NCBI RefSeq assembly: GCF_002814235.1
Contig: NZ_PHSU01000018.1
Coordinates: forward strand, 62,001 to 126,000
DNA from: Pseudomonas sp. QS1027
Lineage (GTDB): Bacteria > Pseudomonadota > Gammaproteobacteria > Pseudomonadales > Pseudomonadaceae
Direction: 5' to 3'
DNA length: 64,000 nucleotides
The number at the start of each line of letters is the position of its first letter. Position 1 is the first letter of the stretch. The position numbers were made by a program, and so were the translations under genes. Positions 40,562 to 50,589 of this stretch are shown piece after piece. The notes under the pieces are model-generated. The model had not been told where the DNA came from. It made no database searches and was given only the letters and a program-made list of their open reading frames with translations.

Positions 40562-41740
40562 TCAGTTTTGCGCCTGTGCAGGCGACTCGGATTTAGGTGT
40601 GTTCAGGACCAGGTTCTGCTGGTGCAGACCTGCGGCTTTCAATTGCGCGACCCACTGCGGGTCGGCATCGCCGATTTCGTTGTTGACCGGCAGGTAGCGT
40701 TCCGGGAATTCCCAGATCAGCAGCTGCGGTGGGCTGTTCTTGAAGGCGTCGCTTTCCAGGTAGGCGAGCATCGGCAGGATCGGGCCGTGGCCGTCTTCGG
40801 CGTAATTCACCACGTCGCGGTGCAGGGCCTGCTTCAGTGCGCCGACGAAGTTCCAGTTCGGGTTGGCGCTGTAGCTGGTGCCGATCAGCGCCACCGGGAC
40901 TTCGTTGTCGGCAAACAGTGCGTCGCCGCCGGCCGGCTGCTCGTCAACCGCGCGGGTGGTGCGTTTTTCCAGGGGCTCCTGGGGCGGCATCAGGTTGCTG
41001 AACAGCGGGTCCAGCGGCAGGAACAGGGTCAGGTCGCCCTTGTGCTGTTCGGTCTTCTCGGCTTCGGTGACAAAGCGCTGCGGCTCGCCACTGAGCGGGG
41101 CATGCTTGCCGATGGCGTCGGCCAGTTGGGTCGCGGCGATTTGCGCGCCGTCCGGGGTCCAGTGGGTGTCGGTGCGCAGGAACACTTGCCGGCCTTGGTC
41201 CTTGGCCTGTTGCAACGGACCGAGCAGGTCGGGGGCGAGGATCCGGTCGGCGGCGACCCGGGCGTGGAAGTCCTGGTAGAGGTTGGCGTGGATGCTCGCC
41301 GGACGGACATCGCCCAGGTGTTCCGGGTACAGGCGGACCTTGGCCGGAACGATCGCCATCACCAGCTTCACGCCCTTGGCCTTGAGGGCCTGGCGCACAC
41401 CTTCGACCAGGGCGTAGTTGCCTTGCAGGTTCTGCTGCTCGCCGGCGATGGGGTTGAATTCCTCGTCGCTGTAGAGCCACTGGTCGCGGCCCAGCACCAC
41501 GCCGGGACGGCCTTCGTTGAACAGCTTGAAGTCCAGCGCGGCCCAGAGGTTGGTGCCCAGGCGCTTGATCGGGAATTCGCCGTCGTAGCGGGTTTCCACG
41601 GCCTTGGTCCAGCGCCCGTCGAGCAGGGTGGCGTCGGCGTTGGTGCTGAAGCCGATAAAGCTGCGCAGCGACCACAACCCCAGCGCCAGCAAGGTGGCGA
41701 GGAACAGGGCGATGTAGAGGATGCGTAATGAGCGGGTCAT
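40562..41740 (-). CDS. algJ: Alginate O-acetyltransferase AlgJ
   Basis: A 392-residue membrane-anchored periplasmic protein with an N-terminal hydrophobic anchor (about 7-27) and an SGNH-hydrolase-like domain. The catalytic motif TDTHWTP gives Asp191 and His193, and GTSYS gives Ser289, each within one position of the known AlgJ triad in P. aeruginosa. It takes acetyl groups delivered by AlgI and passes them on towards alginate. It begins 11 bases after algI. Confidence 0.95.
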   Translation of the reverse strand: MTRSLRILYIALFLATLLALGLWSLRSFIGFSTNADATLLDGRWTKAVETRYDGEFPIKRLGTNLWAALDFKLFNEGRPGVVLGRDQWLYSDEEFNPIAGEQQNLQGNYALVEGVRQALKAKGVKLVMAIVPAKVRLYPEHLGDVRPASIHANLYQDFHARVAADRILAPDLLGPLQQAKDQGRQVFLRTDTHWTPDGAQIAATQLADAIGKHAPLSGEPQRFVTEAEKTEQHKGDLTLFLPLDPLFSNLMPPQEPLEKRTTRAVDEQPAGGDALFADNEVPVALIGTSYSANPNWNFVGALKQALHRDVVNYAEDGHGPILPMLAYLESDAFKNSPPQLLIWEFPERYLPVNNEIGDADPQWVAQLKAAGLHQQNLVLNTPKSESPAQAQN

Positions 41741-41751
41741 GGTCGGCTCCC

Positions 41752-43302
41752 TCAGAACTGGAAGTAAAGGAACGGCGAGAAGCTTTGCGCCGAGAGTTTG
41801 AGAATCGAGGCGATAAACAGCAGCAGCACCAGGGTGCGCATCAGGTAGCGCGGCCAGTCGGCGACCCAGTAGGCCGGTTGCACCTGGGCCTTTGTGCCGA
41901 CGCTGTAGCCGGGTTCGTGAATGCTGCCGGCGGCTTCACCGGGGACGGCCTTGATCAGGCCGGGTTGCGCGGTGGCCGGGCCGTCTGCGGGTTTGGCTTT
42001 CGTGGCGGGCGGGTTGCTGTAGAAGTCCCGCAGGCCGAAGAACGCCAGGGTCGCGTAGGCCAGTACCAGGGTCGCGACTTGCAGGCCGGTGAGGCTGGCG
42101 CGGTTGAGTTCCGACAGCGACCACTCGCCGAAGCTGAACATGGCGCCGTACATACGGGCGGCGACGTGGAGGTTTTCGGAACGGAAGATCACCCAGCCCA
42201 TGATCACCAGCAGGAAGGTCAGGGCCCAGCGGATCGGGTTGAAACGCCGTGGCGAGGTGTCGATGCCCAGGGCTTTTTCAATCGCCAGCCACAGGCCGTG
42301 CCAGGCACCCCAGACGATGTAGGTGAGGTTGGCGCCGTGCCACAGGCCGCCGAGCAGCATGGTCAGGAACAGGTTGCGGTAGGTGGTCAGCGTGCCTTTG
42401 CGGTTGCCGCCCAGGGTGATGTAGAGGTAATCCCGCAGCCAGGTCGACAGGCTGATGTGCCAGCGCCGCCAGAACTCGGTGATCGACTGGCTGATATAGG
42501 GCTGCTTGAAGTTCTCCATGAAGCGGAAGCCCATCATCAGGCCCAGGCCGATGGCCATGTCGCTGTAGCCGGAGAAGTCGAAGTACAGCTGCGCGGTGTA
42601 GGCCAGGGCGCCGAGCCAGGCGTCGCCCGTAGTCGGGTGTTGCAGGGCGAAGCAATGGTCGGCGACCACCGCCAGGGTGTCGGCGATAAAGACTTTCTTG
42701 ATAAAACCCTGCATGAACCGCGTGGCGCCCTCGGAGAATTTGTCGAGGGTGTGGGTGCGGTTGTTGAACTGCTCGGCGAGGTCGCGGAAACGCAGCACGG
42801 GGCCGGCGATCAGGTGCGGGAAGATCGCCACGAAGGCCGCGAAGTCGATCAGGTTGCGGGTCGCCGGGGTGTCGCCGCGGTAGACGTCGATGATGTAGCT
42901 GATGGACTCGAAGATGTAGAACGAGATGCCGATCGGCAGCAGCACGTGGGTCAGGATGAAGGGTTCGAGACCGAACGAGGTCATGATCGCGTTGAGGCTG
43001 TCGACGCCGAAGTTGGCGTACTTGAAGTAGCCGAGGATGCCCAGGTCGACGGCCACGCCCAGCAGCAGCCAGCGTTGTGCCGGTTTGCTGCGCACGCCGG
43101 CGGCACCGACCTTGAGGCCGATCCAGTAGTTCCACAGGGTGACGCCGGCGAACAGCGCCAGGAAGTCGACCCGCCACCAGGCGTAGAACACGTAGCTGGC
43201 GATCAGCAACAGCAGGTTGCGATAGCGTTGCCCGCTCAAGTAGTACAGGCCGAGAAAGATCGGCAGGAACAGGAACAGGAATACGTTGGATGAAAAGACC
43301 AT
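41752..43302 (-). CDS. algI: Alginate O-acetyltransferase AlgI (MBOAT family)
   Basis: A 516-residue polytopic membrane protein. The start at 43302 (MVFSSNVFLFLFLPI) is chosen because AAGGAG precedes it and it matches known AlgI. The MBOAT histidine is His322 in GGLWHGANLTY. It moves acetyl groups from a cytoplasmic donor across the inner membrane to AlgJ/AlgF. There is a 205-base gap with a REPIN upstream. The hydrophilic stretch at about 440-480 (NPPATKAKPADG) is a variable loop. Confidence 0.96.
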   Translation of the reverse strand: MVFSSNVFLFLFLPIFLGLYYLSGQRYRNLLLLIASYVFYAWWRVDFLALFAGVTLWNYWIGLKVGAAGVRSKPAQRWLLLGVAVDLGILGYFKYANFGVDSLNAIMTSFGLEPFILTHVLLPIGISFYIFESISYIIDVYRGDTPATRNLIDFAAFVAIFPHLIAGPVLRFRDLAEQFNNRTHTLDKFSEGATRFMQGFIKKVFIADTLAVVADHCFALQHPTTGDAWLGALAYTAQLYFDFSGYSDMAIGLGLMMGFRFMENFKQPYISQSITEFWRRWHISLSTWLRDYLYITLGGNRKGTLTTYRNLFLTMLLGGLWHGANLTYIVWGAWHGLWLAIEKALGIDTSPRRFNPIRWALTFLLVIMGWVIFRSENLHVAARMYGAMFSFGEWSLSELNRASLTGLQVATLVLAYATLAFFGLRDFYSNPPATKAKPADGPATAQPGLIKAVPGEAAGSIHEPGYSVGTKAQVQPAYWVADWPRYLMRTLVLLLFIASILKLSAQSFSPFLYFQF

Positions 43303-43403
43303 CCCGAGCTCTCCTTGTTTCATCAACGGTCAAGGGCCGAAGCCCCCCCAAACCCCCCATGGAAATCAGGGGGGTACATGACATCCGAATCCACCGCGAT
43401 CCC

Positions 43404-43487
43404 TGTAGGAGCCGGCTTGCTGGCGATGGGGCCCGTGAGCCTTGCATCGCCTGTTCGGCCGCTATCGCCAGCAAGCCGGCTCCTACA
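43404..43487. repeat. REPIN between algL and algI
   Basis: TGTAGGAGCCGGCTTGCTGG + CGAT is mirrored by ATCG + CCAGCAAGCCGGCTCCTACA. It is a near-perfect inverted pair in the 205-base gap between algL and algI, inside the operon. Confidence 0.85.
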
Positions 43488-43507
43488 AAAGGGCGGTGTG
43501 CCTGTTG

Positions 43508-44617
43508 CTAGTGGTTGCCCTTCTCGTGCGTCGGGTCATAGACCTTGGTCAGGTCGCCGCCCAGGCGGAAGGTCTTGAACGGTTGCATCGCATGTTTGTG
43601 TTCAAGCACGTCCGGCGCGCAGGTGTAGAGGCTGCAGTAGGGTTCCAGCCAGGCGAATTTCGAATCGACCTTGAGGTCGGTCATGTCCTGTTCCTTGCCG
43701 TTCTTGGCCTGGAATTCCTGCGGATCTTTCACGCCGGCCAGCACCCGGTCACCCAGACGTTTCAGCGCACCGTTGTTTTCCTGACGCAGGTCCACACCAT
43801 TGGCCAAGGCAAAACTGGCAATCATCGCCAGCGGCGGCAACGCGTAGTTGTGATAGGCCAAGGCCCGTTGCTGACGCTTCAGTTCATTGGGCAGGAACCC
43901 CTGCGCATCGACCTGGTTGGCGCCGATCTTGTATTCCTTCACCGACCAGTCGAACAGGTCGCGACGGTCGGTGGCGATCGCGGTCGCCATCACCGACCAG
44001 GCCGCCCAGTACGAGTGGTTGTTGGTTTTTTCCAGTGGCAGGTTGTCCCAGTCGCTGATCACCTGGTCGGCCATCTTGCTGAACCAGGCCTCGATCAGTT
44101 GCGCTTCCTTCTGGTGGGTCGCCAGCGGATGGGAGTCGGAGAACTTCAGGCGGATATAGGCCGAGGCCATGCTGCCCAACGCCCATTTGCGCATGGACTT
44201 GCCGGTGTGGTTGAAGTCCTTGGACATCAGCGCATCGGCCTGGGCCCAGGCGGTCAGCCAGTTCAGGGTGCAGCTCAGCTGTTCCGGACGACCGTCACGC
44301 ATGAACTGCATCACCCGCTTGCTGGTGCCGCGTTCCATCTTGGTTATGTCGGAGGTGGTGTCGCGAAAGGATTTTTCCGACTGCACATTCAGCGTCGAGC
44401 GGGCCTTGTCGGAACCCTCGTATTTGCTGCGGAACTGCAACGAACCGGTGTAGGGCGGGGGCATGGTGTCGCAGCCGTCGCTGTTGTCGCCGGTCTTGAT
44501 CTTGTCGATGGCGGCCAGGTAACCCTGGGGCGGACGCAGTGGCGCGGCGGCCTGGGCCGAACTGGCAATGATCGCCAGGCCGAGCAGCGAAGGGGCAAGC
44601 AGTGTGCGCAGTTTCAT
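43508..44617 (-). CDS. algL: Alginate lyase AlgL (PL5)
   Basis: A 369-residue periplasmic protein. The start at 44617 (MKLRTLLAPSLLG) is chosen for its GAGGAG site and direct signal peptide, ending AQAAAP; another ATG lies 15 bases upstream. The PL5 motif TNNHSYWAAW places the active-site histidine at His201, next to the known His202 of P. aeruginosa. It degrades polymer that strays into the periplasm and is part of the secretion complex. The upstream algX stop lies 11 bases before this start. Confidence 0.96.
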   Translation of the reverse strand: MKLRTLLAPSLLGLAIIASSAQAAAPLRPPQGYLAAIDKIKTGDNSDGCDTMPPPYTGSLQFRSKYEGSDKARSTLNVQSEKSFRDTTSDITKMERGTSKRVMQFMRDGRPEQLSCTLNWLTAWAQADALMSKDFNHTGKSMRKWALGSMASAYIRLKFSDSHPLATHQKEAQLIEAWFSKMADQVISDWDNLPLEKTNNHSYWAAWSVMATAIATDRRDLFDWSVKEYKIGANQVDAQGFLPNELKRQQRALAYHNYALPPLAMIASFALANGVDLRQENNGALKRLGDRVLAGVKDPQEFQAKNGKEQDMTDLKVDSKFAWLEPYCSLYTCAPDVLEHKHAMQPFKTFRLGGDLTKVYDPTHEKGNH

Positions 44618-44628
44618 CGGTAGGCTCC

Positions 44629-46062
44629 TCATAACCCGGCCTGTGCCACATGGGGCTCGGCGCTGGGGAATACGTTGCGTTTGCAGATCTTCGCCTCGAC
44701 TTGCTGCGGCGCGGTGCCCGCTTCCGGGCCCTGGACTTCGACGGCCAGCAGGTTCTGGTTGGCCCAGTCTTCGTCGGTGCGCAGCTCAAAGGCGAAACGT
44801 CCGTCGGTGTCGGAGGTTTGCGGTTTCTCGATCTTGATGTCCTCGTGGCGACCGTTCATGTACCAGAGGGTGGCGTGCAGGGTTTTCACCGAGGTGTCGG
44901 CGAAGCGGATGTCGACCTGGTGTCCGCTGTTGCGCAGGTCGCGGTTGTTGCTGTTGACCAGCAGTTCGTTTTTGCCCGGTTTGACCGTGGTGCTGGCGCT
45001 CATATCAGCGCTTTTACCTTCGCAACCGTTGTCGAGTACGGACATCATCTGCCGGTAGATGGTTTCCTGGTCGAGGCGATACAGCGGCGAGAACTCCCAG
45101 ATCAGCACTTTCGGCGGGGTCTTCTGGAACGCCTCGCTGCCCAGGTACTGCAGCATCGAGCCTTCCAGGCCACCGCCGGGGAAGGCGACGTTGAGGATGT
45201 CGGCGCCGATGTACTGTTGCAGGAAACCGGCGAAGTTGTAGTTCTTGCCACTGTGGCTGGTGCCCACCAGGGTGATCTGCGGGTTGCCGGCATCGCCGAA
45301 CAGGTCGCCGTCCGCGGCTTCGCCCTTGGGCTCGGTGCTGAACTGTTCCATGTACTGGATCGCGTAGCTGGTGCCGCAGAGCTGGCCGGCCATGTTGTGC
45401 AGGGTGCCGGTCTTGCCCATGCGCCCGGAGACCTTGGTCTCGAATTCACGGTGGGGAATGTCGGCAAAGCCCGGCATCTTTTTCACCGTCTCGGCGACGA
45501 TCTTCGCGGTACGCTCGGCGCCGTACGGGGTCCAGTGCTGGTCGCCACGGAAGTAGAAATCGTGGGCCTGTTGCTCGTTGGTCAGCGGCGACAGGTCCGG
45601 TACGTGGTAGCCCATCTTGGCGAAGCGCCCGAGCATCGCCTGGTAGTTGCCCAGGGCTTTTTCATAGTCGAACCTGGCGCGCTCGGCCGGGAACAGTTTG
45701 TTGCGATCCACCAGGCCACGGGTCGGCTGATAGACCACCACCAACTCCACGCCCTTGCTCTTGAAGGCATCGTGCAGTTGTTGCAGGCGCCGGTAACCGG
45801 CGGGGCTGGTGTCGAACTCGGTGCGCAGGTCTTCCTGGGTGCGGAACAGCCAGTCGCCCTGGGCCTGGACCAGGGTGGTGAAGTTCTGCTGGTAGCGGCT
45901 GACGTAGTTCTTCGCGTCATGGGCCGCCGGGCACAGGCTGCAGCAGGGCTCGGCGGTAAAGCTCGGCGCCTGGACTTCCTCGGCCTTGAGGCTGCCGCTG
46001 GCGGCGAAGATCGCCGCGGCAAGGCCGGACAGGCCGAGCAGTTTGATCAGATGTGGGTTCAT
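44629..46062 (-). CDS. algX: Alginate O-acetyltransferase AlgX
   Basis: A 477-residue periplasmic protein with signal peptide. The start at 46062 (MNPHLIKLLGLSG) follows GAGGA. The SGNH-like catalytic domain has GDQHWTP with Asp174 and His176 and GTSHS with Ser269, exactly the published triad numbering of P. aeruginosa AlgX. A C-terminal carbohydrate-binding module binds alginate. It is the terminal acetyltransferase acting on mannuronate. It overlaps nothing and follows algG by 11 bases. Confidence 0.97.
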   Translation of the reverse strand: MNPHLIKLLGLSGLAAAIFAASGSLKAEEVQAPSFTAEPCCSLCPAAHDAKNYVSRYQQNFTTLVQAQGDWLFRTQEDLRTEFDTSPAGYRRLQQLHDAFKSKGVELVVVYQPTRGLVDRNKLFPAERARFDYEKALGNYQAMLGRFAKMGYHVPDLSPLTNEQQAHDFYFRGDQHWTPYGAERTAKIVAETVKKMPGFADIPHREFETKVSGRMGKTGTLHNMAGQLCGTSYAIQYMEQFSTEPKGEAADGDLFGDAGNPQITLVGTSHSGKNYNFAGFLQQYIGADILNVAFPGGGLEGSMLQYLGSEAFQKTPPKVLIWEFSPLYRLDQETIYRQMMSVLDNGCEGKSADMSASTTVKPGKNELLVNSNNRDLRNSGHQVDIRFADTSVKTLHATLWYMNGRHEDIKIEKPQTSDTDGRFAFELRTDEDWANQNLLAVEVQGPEAGTAPQQVEAKICKRNVFPSAEPHVAQAGL

Positions 46063-46073
46063 AAAGGTCGTCC

Positions 46074-47663
46074 TCAATCCCGCAGGGGTGTCTGGCGTTC
46101 GACGGGGTCGATCAGCACGGCTTTCTGCTGGCGCACCAGCAGGTCGAGAATTTCATCCTGGCGCTCGCCGAGAATCCCGGTGAAGCTGATGCCGCTGGTT
46201 TTCGTCGGGGCGAGCATCGACACCCGGTACAGCTCGACACTCAACGGCGAGTCGATGGACAGCGGGCCGCTGCCGTTGCCGGCCAGTTCGCCACCGACCA
46301 CGATCAGTGAAACCTCGGCATCGAACGGGTCGAGCTTGATGTCGCGATCGGTGTCGCTCAGGTCCTTGATGTGGCCGTAGACCCCGGTCAGGCCGTTGGC
46401 CATGGCGACGTTTTCGTACAGGCGGATATTCACGCTGTTGCGGATGCGGATGCCGTGGCGCTTGTTGCCGATGACCTTGTTGGCGTAGATCAGGTTGTCG
46501 GCACTCTCGTAGAGGGTGATGCCGTCGGTGTGGTTCGTGTAGATCTGGTTGTAGGCGATCAGGTTGTTGACGCTGTTACGGTCGATCACCAGGCCCGAGA
46601 GGTGGTTGTCGTAGCTGCGGTTGTTGAAGATGAAGCTGTCGTTCACTTCCCGGGAAATGATGATGCCGTGTTTCTTCCTGGTCCCGTGGACGGTGTTGTC
46701 GGCGATGATCAGCCCGTGGGAACGGTCGTGGGGGTCGATGCCGTAGACGATGTTGTCGCGGTAGGTGTTGCCCTTGAGCACGAAGTCACGGGTCTCGTAG
46801 CAGTAGAAGCCGTACCACATGTCCGAGAACTCGGAGCCGATGATCCAGCCGGTCGGCTCGGGCCGCTTGAGCACCTTGGCCATGTTCGGCGTGTACTGGG
46901 AAATACTCACGCCGTAGGACTTGCTGTTGGCGTAGCCGAAGCTGGCCATCTTGCTGTTGACGATATAGGTCTCGGTGCCACCCCAGGCCAGCAGGAAAGG
47001 CCGGAATTCCTGGGGCGAACGGAAGGTCGCCGGGCTGTTGTCGGCTTCGCGCCAGCCGGTGACCCTGGTGTCACGGATAAACAGCTGGCCGTCGTTGATC
47101 AGGAACGCGCCGCCTTCCTGGGACAGGCGCAGTTCCTGGGTCTGCTTGTCGACTTCAAGGATGCCCTTGCGCCCGACCACGATCGGCAACCTGGCCAGGA
47201 ACACCCCCGGCGAGGTTTCGCTGATGTATTGCTTGGGCAGCTTTTTGCTCAGGTCCTTGAGGTTGATATAGCCGTCGTCGATGAAGATCGCCTGGGGAAT
47301 GCCATGTTGGCGGACCACCCATTCGGCCATCTTGTTGTCACCGCCGATAAAGTCCTTGAGGGCGTCTTCCTGCATCATCTGGCGGACGCTGATCTTGCCC
47401 GGTTTGCCGCGCACGATCTTCGCCGCGACGGCCTCGGCGGTGTAGCCGCGCAGGTCCGGCAGCTTGGGTTTTTCCAGGTGCAGCGGCGCGGTCGGCGCGC
47501 TGCTGACGGTGTAGGTCTTGGCCTGTTGCAGTTCCTTGGCCAGGATCGGTGCGTGCTCGGTTTTAACCGGCGGCGCATCGACGCTGGCAAAGGCCGCGCT
47601 ACTGGCCAGCAGCAGGGCGCCGGCCAATACGCTGAGCGAGCCTTGCAGGGCGCTGTGGTTCAT
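46074..47663 (-). CDS. algG: Mannuronan C5-epimerase AlgG
   Basis: A 529-residue periplasmic protein. The start at 47663 (MNHSALQGSLSVLAG) is preceded by AAGGGAG. After the signal peptide, a right-handed parallel beta-helix carries the catalytic DPHDR motif at residues 310-314. It converts D-mannuronate to L-guluronate in the polymer. It belongs to the AlgK/AlgX/AlgE trans-periplasmic complex. The gene starts 27 bases from the algE stop, with the usual order. Confidence 0.97.
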   Translation of the reverse strand: MNHSALQGSLSVLAGALLLASSAAFASVDAPPVKTEHAPILAKELQQAKTYTVSSAPTAPLHLEKPKLPDLRGYTAEAVAAKIVRGKPGKISVRQMMQEDALKDFIGGDNKMAEWVVRQHGIPQAIFIDDGYINLKDLSKKLPKQYISETSPGVFLARLPIVVGRKGILEVDKQTQELRLSQEGGAFLINDGQLFIRDTRVTGWREADNSPATFRSPQEFRPFLLAWGGTETYIVNSKMASFGYANSKSYGVSISQYTPNMAKVLKRPEPTGWIIGSEFSDMWYGFYCYETRDFVLKGNTYRDNIVYGIDPHDRSHGLIIADNTVHGTRKKHGIIISREVNDSFIFNNRSYDNHLSGLVIDRNSVNNLIAYNQIYTNHTDGITLYESADNLIYANKVIGNKRHGIRIRNSVNIRLYENVAMANGLTGVYGHIKDLSDTDRDIKLDPFDAEVSLIVVGGELAGNGSGPLSIDSPLSVELYRVSMLAPTKTSGISFTGILGERQDEILDLLVRQQKAVLIDPVERQTPLRD

Positions 47664-47689
47664 CTCGGTCACTCCCTTGGCGGTCTGCA

Positions 47690-49174
47690 TCAGAAGCGCC
47701 AGATCACGTCGACAAACGCGCGGTGCATATAGGAATCGACGCTCTTGCCGTAGGCATCGCCGGGCTTGAACACGCCGCCGCGAAAACGCACCAGCGCCGA
47801 AGGTTCGTCGATGGACTGGCTCAGCGCTGCCGGCAGCAGGCCTTGCTTGAAGTACTTGGTCACCACCAGGTCGACTTCCTGGCCCAGGTCTTTCTTGCCG
47901 TCCTGCAACGGCAGCGAGGCGCTGGAGAGCAGGGCGCCGGTGGCGTCGTCGTAGTTGTTCTGCACGGCGTTGATGCCGTTGCTGCCGACGTCCTTTTGCC
48001 CGTCGACGCGCCAGAACTTGTGGTAGATGAGGCTCGCGTCGTAGTCTTCGCGCAGCTGCCAGGAGCCGAACAGGGTGGCGGTCTGCAGGTTGTTCATTTC
48101 GCCACGGAAGGCTTCGCCGAAACGGTGGGTCCGCGAGCGGGTGCCGGTGAAGTTCGAGCGATTGCTTTCCAGGCCGTTCTGTTCGTAGTCGCCGCTGGCG
48201 CGGGCATAGGCGGCACCGACCTGCCAGTTCGGGTCGAGGCGCAGGCGCACGCCGAGGTCGGTGGCCCAGCCGTTGATATGGCTGCCCTGGCTGGCGTCCA
48301 CGGGGCGGCTGCCGTCGGCATTGAGCGGGTTGACGCTGTCGCGGTGGCCGCTCATGCCGGTCAGGCTGGCCCAGTAGTTGACGGTGTTGGTGTTTTTGAA
48401 ATTGTAGGCATCGCTGTCGGCTTCCAGGCCGAGCCAGGTCAGGTCGCCGTTGGCCTTTTTGTCCAGCGGGTCGGCGACGACGCCGGGTGTCGGGTAGTCG
48501 AGCTTGCCGTCGTCATGGGTGTGGTGGGCGCGTACGCCGAGCCACTGGCCGGGTGTCCACTGGTAGGCGACGTCGCCGTAGACATGCAGGCGGTCCTTGT
48601 CCTGGGGCGCCAGTTCGGTGAGGTCGGTGCGGTATTCGCTGAAACGCTCGGCGGCGCCCAGGTTGGCCCGCAACAGGGTGGTGTCGAAGCTCCAGTTCAG
48701 TGCCTCGATATTGGTGTCGCGCCATTGCCCGTCGTCATTGCGCAGGCGCTGGCGACCGAGTTTGAGCATCTCGCCCGGATAAGGCGTCAGGCCCTTGTAG
48801 CCGACCCAGAATTCGCGCAGGGCCAGGTAGCTTTTTTCCGGCTTGCGGGCGTCGTTGCTCGAGGTTTCCTGGCTGGCATCGGCCTGTTGCAAGGTGTCGG
48901 TTTCAATGATGTCGCTGGCGGTCACGGCCTGGCCCATGGCGTAGGCGCTCCAGTTGCCGCGCTCGCCGTAGGCCCACGGACGCAGGTCCAGGCCGATACC
49001 GTTGACGTCGCCGCCCTTGAGGGTGCCGAGGTCGCGGTCGTCTTCGGATTGGCCGGTGATTTTCACTTCGAGGCCGAAGTTCTTGGTCTCGGTCATCGCC
49101 GCCAGGCTCGGGCAGGACCAGAGCAGGGCGACGCTCAGGCCGATACCGGCCTTGACGAAAGGATTGAGAGTCAT
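47690..49174 (-). CDS. algE: Outer-membrane alginate porin AlgE
   Basis: A 494-residue protein with a signal peptide (about 1-25, SLAAMTETKNFG). The rest is amphipathic beta structure with many aromatic-flanked strands, ending in an aromatic C-terminal residue (DVIWRF), as outer-membrane barrels do. AlgE forms an 18-stranded barrel that exports alginate. The ATG overlaps the algK stop by four bases (ATGA), indicating coupling. Confidence 0.97.
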   Translation of the reverse strand: MTLNPFVKAGIGLSVALLWSCPSLAAMTETKNFGLEVKITGQSEDDRDLGTLKGGDVNGIGLDLRPWAYGERGNWSAYAMGQAVTASDIIETDTLQQADASQETSSNDARKPEKSYLALREFWVGYKGLTPYPGEMLKLGRQRLRNDDGQWRDTNIEALNWSFDTTLLRANLGAAERFSEYRTDLTELAPQDKDRLHVYGDVAYQWTPGQWLGVRAHHTHDDGKLDYPTPGVVADPLDKKANGDLTWLGLEADSDAYNFKNTNTVNYWASLTGMSGHRDSVNPLNADGSRPVDASQGSHINGWATDLGVRLRLDPNWQVGAAYARASGDYEQNGLESNRSNFTGTRSRTHRFGEAFRGEMNNLQTATLFGSWQLREDYDASLIYHKFWRVDGQKDVGSNGINAVQNNYDDATGALLSSASLPLQDGKKDLGQEVDLVVTKYFKQGLLPAALSQSIDEPSALVRFRGGVFKPGDAYGKSVDSYMHRAFVDVIWRF

Positions 49175-50580
49175 AAGGTTTTTTCCTCGCGGTCGCCTTC
49201 CTGCAGGACTTGTTGCAGGTCCAGCGGATTGCGGCTCAGGGTCCCGCGCAGGCGCTGCTCTTGTTGCAGCAGGCGCTGGGCATCGGCGCGCTGGGCCGGC
49301 GGCAATTGGGCGTCGAGTTGTTGGGCCAGGTCATTGGCCAAGGGGGTGTCCTGGGCTTTGGCCAGTTGGCTGAAGACGTAGGCGTTGAGCGGATCGGGTC
49401 GGGTGCCACGGCCCTGGGAAAACAGTTGGGCGATGGCGAAGTCGGCGCTGTTCTGGCCGTTGCGGGCGGCCTTGAGCAGATGGTCGAGGGCCTTTTGCGA
49501 GTAGACCTGGCCGAGGTAGCCACGGCGATAGATCTGCCCCAGGTAGTAATCGGCGGCGACTTCCTTGCCGACGGCTTTCTGGAAATGCGCCTCGGCCTGC
49601 TTGGCGTCGGCCGGCACCCATTTGCCTTCGTAGTAGAGCTTGCCCAGCAGCAGTTCGGCGCGGGGCTGGTCGGCGGCGCGGCCGTTGTCCAGGTATTCCA
49701 TCATCTGCTTGACGTCGCCCAGGGCGGGGAAGTCGTAGAGCAATTGCGCCAGGCTGACCCAGGACGCCGGGTAGCCGGGGGCGATCTGTTCCAGCAGTGC
49801 CTGCGCGGTCTTTTCATCCGGCTGGCCGAGGCTTGCATCGCTGAGCACACGGGCTACGCTGTCGACCCGTTGGTCACCGACGGTGCCACGGCGGTAGGCG
49901 GCCTGCAGTTGCTTGAGCAAGGCGGCCTGTTGGTCCGGCTGGGCGCGTTTCTGGTACACGGTGGCCAGCTCGACGTAGCAGATGTCGCTGCTGTTGAGCG
50001 CGGTCCTGCAGATCTTTTCCACCTCGTCCAGATGCTGGTCGTAGGTGTCCTGGGTCCGATAGAGCAGCACTTGCGCCAGGCCCGCTTCCGGGTAGCCGGC
50101 GCTGCGCCATTGGCTGATCTGTTGCTGGGCGTTGACCTCGGGGAAGCTCTGCGGGAATTGCAGGTAGAGCATCGCCAGGGCAATCAGGGTGTTGCCTTCC
50201 CCGTTGGCGAAGGCCTTTTTCAGCAGGCCTTCGGCTTCGCGGTGCTCGGCTTCGCTGGCACCGGGCTTGGCCACCAGCAGGCGGCCCAGACGGGCCTGGG
50301 CCCGGGGCGAGGTGTCGGCGGCGGCGCGGTAGGTCGCTTCCGCCAGCTTGAGCTGGGCCGGGTCGCGGCTTTCCACCTGGATATCGGCCAGGCCGACCTG
50401 TGCGTCGCTGTAGCCCAGGTCCGCCAGCTTGCGGTAATTCTGTTCGGCCAGGGCGGTGTCGCCGCGCTTGAGCGCTTCATTGGCCAGGCGCTGGTCGGGC
50501 AGGCCGGCACAACCGGCGAGGCCGATCGCCATGGCCAGTGCCAGCGGTAGGGGCAGGGTGCGTAAGGTCGTCACAGGCAT
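49171..50580 (-). CDS. algK: Alginate secretion lipoprotein AlgK
   Basis: A 469-residue outer-membrane lipoprotein with a lipobox (AIGLAGC). It is made of Sel1/TPR-like helical repeats (for example DTALAEQNYRKLADLGYSDA and ARLGRLL). It is the scaffold that localises AlgE and links it to the periplasmic enzymes. A GGAGG site lies just before the start, and the gene follows alg44 by nine bases. Confidence 0.96.
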   Translation of the reverse strand: MPVTTLRTLPLPLALAMAIGLAGCAGLPDQRLANEALKRGDTALAEQNYRKLADLGYSDAQVGLADIQVESRDPAQLKLAEATYRAAADTSPRAQARLGRLLVAKPGASEAEHREAEGLLKKAFANGEGNTLIALAMLYLQFPQSFPEVNAQQQISQWRSAGYPEAGLAQVLLYRTQDTYDQHLDEVEKICRTALNSSDICYVELATVYQKRAQPDQQAALLKQLQAAYRRGTVGDQRVDSVARVLSDASLGQPDEKTAQALLEQIAPGYPASWVSLAQLLYDFPALGDVKQMMEYLDNGRAADQPRAELLLGKLYYEGKWVPADAKQAEAHFQKAVGKEVAADYYLGQIYRRGYLGQVYSQKALDHLLKAARNGQNSADFAIAQLFSQGRGTRPDPLNAYVFSQLAKAQDTPLANDLAQQLDAQLPPAQRADAQRLLQQEQRLRGTLSRNPLDLQQVLQEGDREEKTL

Positions 50581-50589
50581 GTCCTCCGC